Source: Pseudo-nitzschia pungens (taxonomy: Eukaryota; Bacillariophyta; Bacillariophyceae; Bacillariales; Bacillariaceae). From it: 64,000 nucleotides of DNA. The position numbers and the translations under genes are program-made. This document shows, one piece after another, positions 31,250 to 41,596 of this stretch. The stretch is from the NCBI GenBank assembly GCA_037355855.1, contig CM074762.1:3348001-3412000 (forward strand), written 5' to 3'. The first letter of the stretch is position 1, and each line of letters opens with the position of its first letter. The notes beneath the pieces were generated by a model, which was not told where the DNA came from, searched no databases, and was given only the letters and a program-made list of their open reading frames with translations.

Positions 31250-32344
31250 TCAGTTCATATATCCGACGTTCGCAAAGTAGTTTACGAACTCAGGGATTCC
31301 CCGGATAATTGCGTACAACTGCTGGCTCAGGTCAGCCGGGTTAGAGATGTTATACATCTTGTAGCTCAACGCCATTTCAATTGTGTTGAATACATACTCA
31401 ATCGGACCATCCACTGGGTAATAAGGGGCACGAAACACAAATCGATGCCCCGCCGCTAGAATTGCACCCAACGTCAGTGGATTGTGGTGAGCCAGCAAAT
31501 TATCCATGATAAAGCACTTCCTATTCCCTGGCGTCCCTTGTGGCAGCGTTTCGAGGATGCTCTCAATGAAAGCAGCAAAGGAGATAGCGTCTGTCCCTGT
31601 TGTATCAAATCTAACCCACCGACGTCCCTCGGGACCCCCACTGATTGCCATCTTGAGAGTATGATTTACACCATGGCCGTAGTTACCTCTCTGGCGTACT
31701 CTCCCACAAATTGACGCTTTGCCCATTCGGCGGTTGGCATTTTCTAGTTTAATCCCTGCTTCATCCACATCAATCATATCGTCCCTTCGAATGTCCGCAA
31801 TTCCATGTGGATAATTCATTGTCCAGTATCGGAATCGCTTGTATCGATTCCGAAAAGTGAAGGCTTGATTCGCTGTTGTAGACCCCTTCTTCCTGTTGAT
31901 TCCAATCGCATTTTCTGCTTCTGTAATATCCTTGAGAGAATATACCCGGGGGACAGGTAAGTAGCTACTGTAAGATCTCCAGAGGAACGCGATACACTCA
32001 TACCTCGTTGCCTTTGGGTAGATCTTTCTGTATACCGCAAGCAAGAACATTGGATATCCGCGAATCCCTTCCTTCAGCTTATTTCCAGTGTGTCTCATTC
32101 TAACGTTCCTGCCTAGCGTTTGGATCCTCCTATTGTAGCGTTTGGCAGTTCTAGAATGAGGAAGAGTCTCGATATCATTGATTAATTTTCCTATCTCTGC
32201 ATATCTCACTACAGTGTGTCTCCTCATGTCCTCCGAATAGCCATTCCCTCCATTTCTAGGGACAGGGATGTCATTTTCGCCGTATCTAGGTGTTTGGCGA
32301 GGAGGCTGGACCTTATTGCTCTTCAGGGGATTGCCATTCACCAT
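31250..32344 (-). CDS. Tc1/mariner-IS630-type DDE transposase (DD34E)
   Basis: Numbered from the first ATG (32344), the protein has 364 residues. The longer frame upstream has only a GTG start. The N-terminal ~120 residues are basic, with helix-turn-helix-like helices. The catalytic core is visible: MIDVDEAG (D192/D194), FIMDNLLAHHN (D281) and PYYPVDGPIEYVFN (E316). Thirty-four residues lie between the second D and the E. This is the standard cut-and-paste triad and should act on the element's terminal repeats at TA targets. The ORF is intact and reads inward from the right repeat, with its start about 55 nt from the repeat's inner edge. It appears complete and potentially functional. Confidence 0.88.
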   Translation of the reverse strand: MVNGNPLKSNKVQPPRQTPRYGENDIPVPRNGGNGYSEDMRRHTVVRYAEIGKLINDIETLPHSRTAKRYNRRIQTLGRNVRMRHTGNKLKEGIRGYPMFLLAVYRKIYPKATRYECIAFLWRSYSSYLPVPRVYSLKDITEAENAIGINRKKGSTTANQAFTFRNRYKRFRYWTMNYPHGIADIRRDDMIDVDEAGIKLENANRRMGKASICGRVRQRGNYGHGVNHTLKMAISGGPEGRRWVRFDTTGTDAISFAAFIESILETLPQGTPGNRKCFIMDNLLAHHNPLTLGAILAAGHRFVFRAPYYPVDGPIEYVFNTIEMALSYKMYNISNPADLSQQLYAIIRGIPEFVNYFANVGYMN

Positions 32345-32399
32345 GGTCGTAATTGTCGGATTGTCGGATTCTCGTTGTCGGTCGAAATCAGAAACAGTT

Positions 32400-32711
32400 C
32401 GAAAAATCACTTTCCGAGGGCAATTTTCCGGCAGAAAAAAGGCTCAGATGCACTCTCGATGCAAAGGTTGCTCTGGACAAGAAAAATGGGTTCAATGGAG
32501 CTGTTGAAACAGGATTTGGGCAACCACCATGGTCCCGGTCGAAATGAGAAGCAGTGGTGTGTTGGTGTCAAAAAAGAAGAAGACTGGAGCCTACACTAAA
32601 TTACGTTCAAATTGAGTACTAGAGAATTTTCGAAGTTTGCGTCAAATCGCCACAAAAAAACTTTTTTTTCTTCTTAAACCGGAGGGGGGACAGCTGATAA
32701 GAATTACGTAG
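32400..32711 (-). repeat. right long terminal inverted repeat
   Basis: Reverse complement of the left repeat, with the best matches over the outer ~85 bp and again over about 32410-32545. A TA follows it. The MITE at 32714 begins right after that TA. Confidence 0.85.
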
Positions 32712-32713
32712 TA

Positions 32714-32810
32714 CAACAATCCTCATCCCCAGTAAAATACGAGAAGAAAAAAACTTTATGACTCTACGAGTAACGGACAAGGACAAAGGGACAGCTGATA
32801 GAGGATTGTG
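32714..32810. mobile_element. 97-bp MITE-like element abutting the transposon
   Basis: The left end CAACAATCCTCATCCCC and the right end GGGACAGCTGATAGAGGATTGTG are imperfect inverted repeats. TA lies on both sides (32712-32713 shared with the transposon, and 32811-32812). The ATCAGCTGTCCC core is shared with the transposon ends and the MITE at 10097. Confidence 0.6.
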
Positions 32811-32812
32811 TA

Positions 32813-33529
32813 AGATTACTGGTACAGTAAGATTACCGGTAAGGTTACTGAGTGCTCAGTAATCCTTACGATAGTAGGAAAAAACACTCAACTGCAGTTT
32901 AATCTAGCCCCATACCAGGTACACGTGCGTAAGGTAACCTTACTCGTAGACAGAGTGATAATAATATTATTATCGATTTCAGATTATTGATAATACCAAG
33001 TACCGCTACGTACAATGCAGTACGTCTTCGAAGTTAGAGTAACTTAGTTGTCGAGGTGACTTACCAGCGCGTTAAAGTAACCTTATGCATACCATACGGT
33101 AACCTTACTGCATCAAAGAAGAAAACATTGTACGAAGTTACTGTTCTTTGTAAAAAATAATAATAGGAGAAGTAATCCACCAGTAGTAAGTTATCATCAT
33201 AGCGCATTTCACTGGTTTTATTCTATCGTTATTGGAGAAACCTCATCATGAGTACTACATGTAATCCCAGTAGGAGAAAATATCATTGTATGAGTACGGT
33301 ACGAGTACGCTATTGCATTATTTGTCCATCTCTAATGATACGAAACTACAGCTCTTATTTTCCAGGTTTTGCACCCGGTGCCCGGCAAAACAAAAGAACT
33401 ATGACAGGGCTAGAGTAGCGTTCTCGTAATTGAATCTTTCTCGTCTGATCGGTTTAATTCTTGGATTCATTTATTGGTGATGATTCATTCATGGTTAGCG
33501 ACCACCATTTCCTAAGGTTCATCCCACAC
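32813..33529. other. intergenic, TACCGGTAAGG motifs
   Basis: Dense in GTAAGRTTAC/ACCGGTAAGGTTAC motifs (32813-32950, 33060-33115). No gene is seen. Confidence 0.4.
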
Positions 33530-35056
33530 CTATCCCTCCCGCCCCTGTTCTTCGAAGCGAGATGGGACCGCCCACAATCCGAGCGCCGGATTCTGAATGA
33601 AAAAGAATTCCTCCCCGTCGTTTGTGCGGTGCCATCCATCGTTTGGAAGCGCGGATGTTTGGATGCCGTACCGCTCCAGGGTTTCATCGAGGGGCGCGTA
33701 CCGAAAGCCGACACCCTCGATCTCCTCCCGCGTCACGTGCGGTCCCGGGCAGTAGGTGATGGCGAAGCGTCCCTCGCTGCTTCCGTGGATCAGGTGTGCG
33801 ACGGCACTCAGATTGTCCCGGAGCTCCTTGTTGCCACTTTCGCCTCCTTCGTTCAGGGACGCCATGATCGCGGGCGTCCCGTTGTATCCGTACTTTCGAA
33901 TCAAACCGTCGACGGCATCGTCTTCCCCGAATCGCCGGATCCCCGGCGCCAGGACAATGAGCTCGCCGCCGTCGGCAATCGCCATTCGCGTCCGATAGAC
34001 GGCCTTGTTGCCCAGCCAGGTGGAGTGGAACTCGTCCGGATCCAAAAATACGACCATCTTACCCGGCGACCGATCCAGCATGGTAAAATTGACGGCCATG
34101 CTCAAGACACAGGCCTTTTGGTAGCACTCGATCGTGTTCCCGATGAAGAGTCCCCGCAAGCCTTCATCGGCGGGCGATATCACCGTGAGGATGTACCACA
34201 GGTCCAGCTTGGACTCCAAAAAGTCCTCGCTGGCGCGGTTCAGAATGGCCCGCAACGGATTGTTGGCTCGTCCCATCATGCGTTCCATCCCGTAGACGGC
34301 CCCGATGAAATGCGACAGGTTGATGGCCTCCAGGCCACCCACGCCCACAAACAAGTTCTTGTTGAAATTGGCCATGCCCATGACCTCGTGCGGGACGACC
34401 TGCCCGATGGAGACCACCAGTGGCGGCTTATTCTGCGGTGAAGGATGAAGCTCGAGTCGCTTTTCCCAGACCGCCTTGTTGAGCTGCGCCGGCCACGGTT
34501 CGTCGACCAAGCCGTTGGTGGCATCCCGGACCATGGAGCTCGGAACGTGCCCGATGGTCACCACGTCGTTTCTCCAATCGTGAACCAAAAATGGATCGTT
34601 GTCGTTGTCGTTGTCGTCGCCGTCCGAGAGGCTCGCGAGTTCCGTTCCGTACATTTTTTCGATCTGGTCTCGGGTCATGGGCGCGTGCGTTCCCAGTGCT
34701 GGCATGATTCGAAACTTGGAGGGTGGAGGGTATGTGGATGGCGATGGACATGGAGACGGGACTGGTGAAGGCGGTGCAGTTGTACCGGTAGCAGTGGCTG
34801 CACCCTCCGGCTTTGGGGAGACCGAAGGTATGCACTTGTAGTATTCGGCGATCATCTGTGTGATTTTTCCCGCCTGAGAATGAAATCGCGTGTAGTCGGG
34901 TGGCAACAAAAAGACGTCGTCTCTTTCTCCCAGCTGGTCCAAAAAAGAATACAATTCTCTGCGGAGCGTCGTGTCATCGATTCCGCAATCCCCGCTGGCC
35001 GTAATTTCGCAGACCAGCGGAGGCGGAGTGGTAGCTGTATCTGTAGCTGTAGCCAT
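33530..35056 (-). CDS. LarA-like nickel-pincer racemase/epimerase
   Basis: A 508-residue, intronless protein of the LarA/DUF2088 family, whose prototype is the lactate racemase that carries the nickel-pincer nucleotide. The residues that matter in LarA are visible with matching spacing. DYTR corresponds to the D72/R75 motif and GTHAPMT to H108. In VVPHEVMGMANFNK...LSH the first His, a Lys 10 residues later and a His 26 residues later reproduce the H174-K184-H200 pattern. The Lys is the cofactor attachment residue. A Pro/Ser/Thr insert (about 90-115) and an acidic NDNDND loop make it longer than bacterial LarA (~425). No signal peptide or TM segment is seen, so it is probably cytosolic. The substrate is unknown and need not be lactate. 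Confidence 0.85.
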   Translation of the reverse strand: MATATDTATTPPPLVCEITASGDCGIDDTTLRRELYSFLDQLGERDDVFLLPPDYTRFHSQAGKITQMIAEYYKCIPSVSPKPEGAATATGTTAPPSPVPSPCPSPSTYPPPSKFRIMPALGTHAPMTRDQIEKMYGTELASLSDGDDNDNDNDPFLVHDWRNDVVTIGHVPSSMVRDATNGLVDEPWPAQLNKAVWEKRLELHPSPQNKPPLVVSIGQVVPHEVMGMANFNKNLFVGVGGLEAINLSHFIGAVYGMERMMGRANNPLRAILNRASEDFLESKLDLWYILTVISPADEGLRGLFIGNTIECYQKACVLSMAVNFTMLDRSPGKMVVFLDPDEFHSTWLGNKAVYRTRMAIADGGELIVLAPGIRRFGEDDAVDGLIRKYGYNGTPAIMASLNEGGESGNKELRDNLSAVAHLIHGSSEGRFAITYCPGPHVTREEIEGVGFRYAPLDETLERYGIQTSALPNDGWHRTNDGEEFFFIQNPALGLWAVPSRFEEQGREG

Positions 35057-35342
35057 TGTCGTTGTTGGGGTGGCACTGGCAGAAACAAATCGGTGAGTGG
35101 ATCTTCAATGTTATAATTATTTGTTAATCTTTGTGGATAATAAAGTTGTAAAACTGATGGGAAAGTGAGGGGTTGGTGATCAATCAACAAGAGGATTTCC
35201 ATTCACAAAATCGAAGAAAACAGATTGGAATGAAACAGGGAATGAGAAAGAAAGAACACCAAGATCGCCGTGTTGGATCCTTTGTTGATCTTGCGGGGTG
35301 ACATCTCAAGACGTGTCGAAAAAGGTAAATGAAGCAAAATGG

Positions 35343-35422
35343 TGACATCGAGGGGATTCGAACCCCCGCCAATTAAGACAACGGCCTTAACGTTGCGCCT
35401 TAGACCGCTCGGCCACAATGTC
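35343..35422 (-). tRNA. tRNA-Leu (AAG)
   Basis: The cloverleaf folds by hand. The acceptor is GACATTG with CGATGTC and discriminator A. The anticodon stem CAACG/CGTTG encloses loop TTAAGGC, giving anticodon AAG. A long variable arm fits the class II type, and GGGGG-TTCGAAT-CCCCT is the T arm. It is about 80 nt with no intron and no encoded CCA. Confidence 0.93.
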
Positions 35423-36605
35423 AACTGACGATATCACACGTTATTTAAATACATATAAAAAATCACTCGGGCGAGAATCATCCACAATACCGAAACGTCG
35501 ATCTGGAATGACTAAGAGTTTCATATCACTGTATTTATTTTATTTTTTCCATACCGGTACAAATGAGTCTAATGGGAATGTTCCAATCAAAATTCCGGAT
35601 TTTGTTTTCTTCTTCAGTATTCTTCTCGATTGCAGTCAGGAACTTGTTGGTGTTTCGTGGTAAGCCTACGGCCCAACTCACGAACACTACGTGCTGGAGC
35701 GCACCTCCATCTCGCTGCAGATGTCAGAAATGCCGGTAGGGTATTGGTAAGATCGTTACAGTGTGTGAGCAACGAGATAAGGTTACGACTGAAGTAAATT
35801 AATGTGAACATGGAATAGCATCATGACAATGAAAACAAGAAATCGCTTTGTCTTCATTCATTCTTCATCACAAAATCCAGGTTTCATATTGAACTGACAC
35901 CTTACAAATAGCCCTCCATATTCTTCAGTGAAGCTGGTAAATGGTTCTGAAATGCATGAGTTTTCAGTCATTAACAAAAAAACTTCTAAAAAAGGGGGTT
36001 GGTGATGAGATTTTGCTGCCAATTCTCAGTTCAATCCTTTGAAGAACTAGTACATCATGAAGGAACCTCACCTCAATATCACTTTCTGTTACTCTTGGCT
36101 ACCACTTTCTAGAGACTTTCAAAATGCAAAACTGATAGAATCTTCCACATGTCCTTTCCATTTTGCAAAACCAAACAAGAACGCAGCATACTTTTCAGGA
36201 AATCGTTGTTCGTGAATACTGTGAACCAGATTACGACAGGCTTGCACGTGCAGGACGTGATATGGATATCGAGTTGTAAAATGGATGTACGTGCTGTACA
36301 TATGCAAAGGTGTGGCTATTCCACAATGCATGGCATCCAACCAGTCAGCATGAGATTGACGGATGTCGAACCGCAATTGAAAGTTGCCATTCTGTTGGCG
36401 AGTTCTCTCGAATGTATGCCGTCTCCCACTCTATCCAATGTGTACGCACACTTTTCACTGGCAGCGATGATGACTCGAGTTGCCTTTTTTCGATTTTTGT
36501 CTAGTTTTTTATTATTACACTATTCTTTTTCTGTTGTTTCTTTCGTGGAAAACCAGCTACCGGAATATGCATGAAGAATCCCAAGTTGTTGACAGTATTA
36601 TTTGC
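35423..36605. other. intergenic, no gene seen
   Basis: About 1.2 kb of AT-rich sequence between tRNA-Leu and the 3' end of TPI. The short ORFs have no domain signals. Confidence 0.4.
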
Positions 36606-37702
36606 TTACTCGGTAGTCTTGAAGTTGATGATGCGTCCGAACGATTCGGCGACCAGCGAAGCTCCTCCGACGAGACATCCATCGATCTCAGGCATGGACA
36701 TGAGCTCGTCGACACTGTCGGGTGTGACGGATCCACCGTATTGGATTCGGGTAGCTTGGGCAACTTCCTCGTCGTACATAGCTTCCAAGACAGTGCGGAC
36801 GAATGCGTGGGTGTCGTCTTATTTTGTATTGCGTTTGAATCAAGAGGGTTCGCAAGAAGGAATGATGGGAAAAAAGGAAATTAGTAACAGAGAAATGTAT
36901 GCGACGAAAAAAAATACGGCGACAAAGACCGTCAACGAGAAAAGCGGACAAACAATATTGACATGGCAAAATGAATATCGGACCCAACCACGACGCAAGT
37001 CAATTCAGTTTTTCACTTACTGGCTTCTTGGGATCCGCAAACCAAACCGGTTCCAATGGCCCAAACGGGTTCATAGGCGATGACGACATCGGCCATTTGT
37101 TCCTTGGTAACTCCAGCCAAATCCCGTCGGAGTTGCATGGCACAGATCTCGTTCTTGATCTGCAAGTCGTATTCGCCCTTGGTCTCACCAATACACAAGA
37201 TGGGCTTCATTCCAGCATCGAGAACCTTGAGGACCTTGCGGTTGATGGCCTCGTCGTCATCGCTGAACATGGTTCGGCGCTCGGAGTGACCACAGAGAAC
37301 ATACTCGCATCCAATAGATTCAACCATGGAAGCGGCAACACTTCCGGTGTAGGCTCCCTTGTCTTCGAAGAAGATGGATTGAGCTCCAACGGTGATTCCG
37401 GCTTCTTCGACGGCATCCTTAACCTTGGAGATGAAAGGGAAAGGGGGGAAAACGACAACCTCGGTACACATTGGGTTCTCGTCATCCAATGGGCAGGTTT
37501 CCTCGCCCAACAAAGAGGTCAAACCAGATGCCAAGCTGATGGCATCATCCTCGGTGGCGGGGTTCATCTTCCAGTTTCCAGCCATGATGGGTTGACGGGC
37601 GGCCTCAAGAACAGTGGAGGAAGCACTGTTGGCTCGAATGGCAGGCGAGAAGGCCTCGCACGAGGAGGCAAGAGCAAGAGCGGAGAAGGCGACGAACTTC
37701 AT
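36606..37702 (-). CDS. TPI: plastid-targeted triosephosphate isomerase, two exons
   Basis: Exons 37702-37021 and 36817-36606 flank a 203-nt intron (GTAAGT...ATAAG). The junction reads [15 protein letters not shown] and the product is 297 residues. Catalytic Lys (GNWKMN), His (LCGHSERR) and Glu ([11 protein letters not shown]) are present, as are loop 6/7 and the phosphate-binding GGASL. The enzyme interconverts dihydroxyacetone phosphate and glyceraldehyde-3-phosphate. The first ~17 residues form a signal peptide ending CEA|FSP, the ASAFAP-type motif that directs proteins into secondary plastids of diatoms and relatives. A short Ser/Ala transit peptide ([15 protein letters not shown]) follows. 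The Calvin-cycle or plastid glycolysis isoform is likely. Confidence 0.95.
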
Positions 37703-38917
37703 GGTGGGATGTGTTATTGACTAGATCGGATAGAAGACAGATAAATAATGTGTTTCGACAGAATTGTTATTCATTTTGTGAAAAGACCGGTTCTGACTTG
37801 CGGATGACGGTAGAAAGAGGGCCGGCGGGGAAGGCTGAGTAGATTTTCTGACAAAAGATATATAATTTTCCTTTGCCTTCCGATCCCAACTGAGAATGCA
37901 AATCGATTGGAGGATCTGGGAACTTACCCGTTGCTGATACCACGCAAAATCGCCAATGATGATGGTTGTGTTAGATTGGCCAGATTTTTGGTTCCCGAAG
38001 ATCGCTGGTTACTTTGGTTGATGTCATTCAGAGCGTGCGGCCACTGACGAATGTGTTCTCGTTTCGTCCGTCCGGATGACAGTCAATGCGTTATTTTTCA
38101 ACCTTACATACGAGTTAATACTCGTAGCAGTTTACGTAAGATTTGCACATTTCCCCCCCGGCACTCGTACTTGCAACGGCTCGCATGGTAAGATACAGTA
38201 AACTTCAGGTTTATGAAAAGAACTCGTACGTTGTGGTGCAATGTTGCGTTGCAATTACGGTAAGGTTAGAGTTCATTTGCATTGATCTTACGATACTACG
38301 TAGTAAGAGCTAACTTTCTTTACAGCTTTCGTACATCTTGTCGCAGGATATTAGAAAATCAAAATATCTTTCTTCTTCTGAAGAACCTGGTGTGCAAATA
38401 TTGATGATCAGTACTACATTTTTGTAGCAATGTCAGAGCAATTGATCAGGGGAGTACAGGAAAAAGAACCCATTGAATGCAGATAATTTTCTTATCAAAG
38501 CTCATAATAATATAGTTTTGACAAATTTTCTTAAGTTTCTACTAATGCATCGATCGACTTCGATTGTTTTTCATTTTCAAAGATCACGCGCTGGTTGTTT
38601 CTTTTGACATCACCATGGCAACATTTGAAAAGTCATTCACATTGGAGTCGACTCTTTCTTCCTCACAGAAACTACGCAGTGTTGAGGATAAGATTGAGAT
38701 GCATGTGTGCGTGCGTGCGTGCTTGTGTGCGTGTGTACTGCTTCTACACAATATTCGAGTTGTGCTTTGGGAATGCGACACGCAGCGACCACCCACACGG
38801 GTAGCTACAACAACCGCACATGGATGGATAGCTCACTAGTACTGTACTAGTAGCTACTAGCAAAAGCCACGGCATACAAAAACAGACAGTTTCTGGTTAC
38901 TATGCCGTGGCGCCCTG
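37703..38917. other. intergenic, no gene seen
   Basis: Upstream region of TPI and downstream region of the radical SAM gene. A GTGCGT/GTGTGC microsatellite lies at 38704-38735. Confidence 0.4.
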
Positions 38918-40555
38918 TCAGCTGGATCCCATTCCTGCGGTGCAACCGAAGCAATGGTTGTCGGTGCGGATGCGAACATCTCTCAAATCATCGAGGGACT
39001 CGATGTCAAAGACGGTCTTCCCCCCGCGGTGTATGCTATCGACACCAATGGCGTATCCTAGTTGCTGGTTAAAGTCGCAATCGTAAATCTATCCATCGTT
39101 TTGAGGGTCGTGCGTGCGGTAAATACGACGACCAACGAACGAAAGGTTTCACGGAACCAAAAAAAAAGCAAACAAGGTTGGGGTGAGGAACATTGTTGTA
39201 CAAACGATGCTGCGCACAAGAGGGTCGCATCGAACCGGAAGAGCTTTCTACCACCCCACCCCGCACACGAGCACAATGCAACAAAGACAGACGAGGCGCC
39301 AAATTCCATCGGAACAAGGATGCAGCGGGCAACAAGCATCTCGGCACGCACCTTTCCGTCCCAACCAATGTTGATCGTATCGAGGCACATGAGTTGCCCG
39401 ACGGTATCGGGATTGAAATTCCGAACCAGCAGGTCCATGTATTCCGCGAGCTCCCCCCGGCGGTGCAAAAAGTCGGCGAAGCGCTTGATGGGCATGTTGG
39501 TGATGGTGAAGAGCTGATCGAAGAGAATCCCAAAGTTCTCCGCCAGTTGTTTCTGGTACTGAACCTGGAGGTTTTCCTGCGGGGGTGGCAAAAAGGCTCC
39601 CAGGGGATTGTACACCAGGTCGAGCTGCAGGCGGGGGGCCCGCGACGAAGCATCCTCGTTCTCGTTCTCGTTCTCGCGGTTCCGTCCGTACCCGGCCTCG
39701 TTGAGCGCCAGCAGGGCGGCAATGGACCGCTCAAAGACGCCGTTCCCCCGCTGGGTGTCGACGTTCTCGGCCGAATAACAGGGCAAGCTGGCCACGACGT
39801 GGACGTCGTGCTCCTTCAAAAAGTCCACCAGGTCCTCCTGGCCGGGTTCCTGCAGGACGGTGAGGTTGCACCGATCGATGATGATCAGGTCGCGGCCGCG
39901 AATGGCCCGGGCCGTGCTCACCAGGTAGCGAAAGTGCTGGTTGAGTTCGGGCGCCCCGCCGGTGATGTCGAGGGTGGTGATGCTGGGGGTGTTCTTCAGC
40001 AGCTCGAGGCAGCGAGCGGCCGTGTCGGCCGTCATCATTTCTTCCGTGCGCATGGGCGAGGATTCGACGTGGCAGTGTCCGCACGCCTGGTTGCAATACA
40101 AGCCGATGTTGATCTGCAGCACCGTTGGCGGCTTGCGCCGCAATCGGTAGGGTTTGACGCTCTCGGGAGCCGTCGATTTCCGGTCCTCCGTGTCATCGTC
40201 CTCGTCCCCGTCCCCGTCGTTTTCGTTGCCCTTCGCGCTCATTTGTTCCGTCAAAAACTTTGCAAAGGGCCGGACGTTGAGTTTGTCCAGGGCGCGGCGC
40301 CTCCGGATTCTCTCCTCCTTTGTGATGCCTTCCAGACCGAGGTCCCGGATGCGTTTCTGGGTGGACTGAAAATCCTCGTCGTTCTTCAGTTCGTCCATGG
40401 TTTGATCCACCAGCGACGACCCGAACAAATCGGACCGGCGCCACTTGTTCTCTTTCATGCCCGCTCGGGTGTCGTAGTCCTGCGTTTTGCTCCTCTTTTT
40501 TTTTTCGAGCTTGATGGTGTCCACCTCGACGGTGGTTTTTCCGAAATCGGGCAGA

Positions 40556-40587
<32 letters not shown>

Positions 40588-40824
40588 TTCCGTGTCGTCG
40601 ACGGCGCTCATTCGCGAGACGGCAGCCGGAGCGCCCGAGTGGCGGCTCTGTCGTTTTGCCGCGCTCGAGGAAGGTTTCGCGGTCCAGGCGTAGGCATCCG
40701 CGAGCAGGGGGGCATTCCCCGTGGCGATGCAGAGCGCAACGGCCAGGGGTGCCAAGCGGAATGCCGGCGATGCGGCTGCATCCCTTGCGGACGCGGAGGT
40801 GGCGCCGAGTTTGCGGCGGACCAT
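38918..40824 (-). CDS. arsS: ArsS-like radical SAM protein, two exons
   Basis: Exons 40824-39352 and 39088-38918 are joined by a 263-nt intron (GTGCGT...GATAG) in phase 0. The junction reads WDGK-IYDCDFNQQLG and the product is 547 residues. The cluster motif is CNQACGHC (CxxxCxxC) within LQINIGLYCNQACGHCHVESSP. ITGGAPELN and the C-terminal HCFGCTAGMGSS are hallmarks of the arsenosugar biosynthesis radical SAM family (ArsS), which adds the adenosyl group of SAM to dimethylarsenite. The N-terminus (about 1-50) has a hydrophobic run with Ala-rich sequence, then DAYAWTAKP and disordered Ser/acidic segments. This suggests an organelle targeting region, with plastid possible. A (TTCGT)n microsatellite lies a few bases upstream of the ATG. 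No arsM methyltransferase is adjacent. Confidence 0.88.
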
Positions 40825-40830
40825 TGTTGG

Positions 40831-40864
40831 TTCGTTTCGTTTCGTTTCGTTTCGTTTCGTTTCT
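40831..40864. repeat. (TTCGT)n microsatellite before the arsS start
   Basis: Six to seven units only 7 nt upstream of the ATG of the radical SAM gene, so it probably lies in its 5' UTR. (TTTGATTTGG)-like and (TTCG)n runs follow at 40905-40950 and 41161-41196. Confidence 0.8.
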
Positions 40865-41523
40865 TCCGCGTGTTCTTTACTCGTTCGCTTGGGGTTTGCT
40901 GGATTGGATTTGGTTTGATTTGGTTTGATTTGATTGATTAGATTTGATTTACGAAGTAGTCCTAATTGATTGGACTGCTGTTGGTTGTCCCTTTGGAGTG
41001 CTCGTATCGTACCGGGAGCGCAAGTTCTCCTTCGGGTGGACAGAGCACGGTCGCAGGTAAGTTGTAACCAAATCTAGTCGAGAGTGATGGATTGCGGAGT
41101 TTCGGTTTTTGATGGGTGATTGGATTTTTGCTTTTGGCCTGCTATGCTGGCTAGCTACATCCTTCGTTCGTTCCTTCGTTCGTTCGTTCGTTCGTACCAG
41201 TGAGATCAGAGATTACCAATATTCGGCGGAAGGGGCATGTGTGTTCGTCGAAAAACGGGGACAACAACTACCGTAAGGTTACCGTAATTTACGTGTGTAA
41301 AACTTACCGATCGACCGACGCGCCAACACTGGATGGAAAAAGAACCGAATTTCTTCGTTTCCGCAGCGAGTCGTATGGAAGTTTTACGGAAGGTTGTAAG
41401 CATTGTCAATGTCTTACTTAAGCCTACGGTATGAAGTAGGTACTAGTATGTGGTAGGGGAAAAATGAGTGACAAATACAATAAGAAATGGATCGCGACCA
41501 CAAAAATCAGCAGATGCAAAACG
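40865..41523. other. intergenic between arsS and tRNA-Glu
   Basis: Contains the microsatellites noted for arsS and one CCGTAAGGTTACCG motif (41270-41285). No gene is supported. Confidence 0.4.
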
Positions 41524-41596
41524 TTCCGATACAGGGACTCGAACCCTGGTATCCTGCGTGAAAGGCAAGTATGCTAACCACCTACATCATATCGGA
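41524..41596 (-). tRNA. tRNA-Glu (TTC)
   Basis: The acceptor TCCGATA pairs with TATCGGA and the discriminator is A. The anticodon arm is CTTGC-CTTTCAC-GCAGG, giving TTC. The T arm is AGGGTTCGAGTCCCT. It is 73 nt, with no intron and no encoded CCA. Confidence 0.93.

Larger units (their letters stand above)
28067..32711. mobile_element. 4.6-kb TA-flanked DNA transposon, two gene modules
   Basis: The ends are CTACGTAATTCTTATCAGCT and its reverse complement, each bordered by TA (28065-28066 and 32712-32713). The terminal inverted repeats are long: the first ~85 bp are nearly perfect. After a diverged ~100-bp section, similarity resumes through 'tttcgaccgggaccatggtg' and on to about 28405 (left) and 32400 (right), roughly 340 bp each. 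Inside are a DD34E Tc1/mariner-IS630-type transposase (minus strand) and a zinc-ribbon-like accessory gene (plus strand). Both genes read inward from the repeats and are separated by inverted minisatellites. TA targets and the DD34E triad fit the Tc1/mariner superfamily. Long repeats and a large second gene are less usual for it. Confidence 0.88.

Noticed and set aside
39193..40941. 582-aa plus-strand ORF opposite the radical SAM gene
   Set aside because: Mirror frame of a GC-rich coding sequence. The minus strand has the conserved ArsS motifs and a matching second exon, while the plus-strand product has none.
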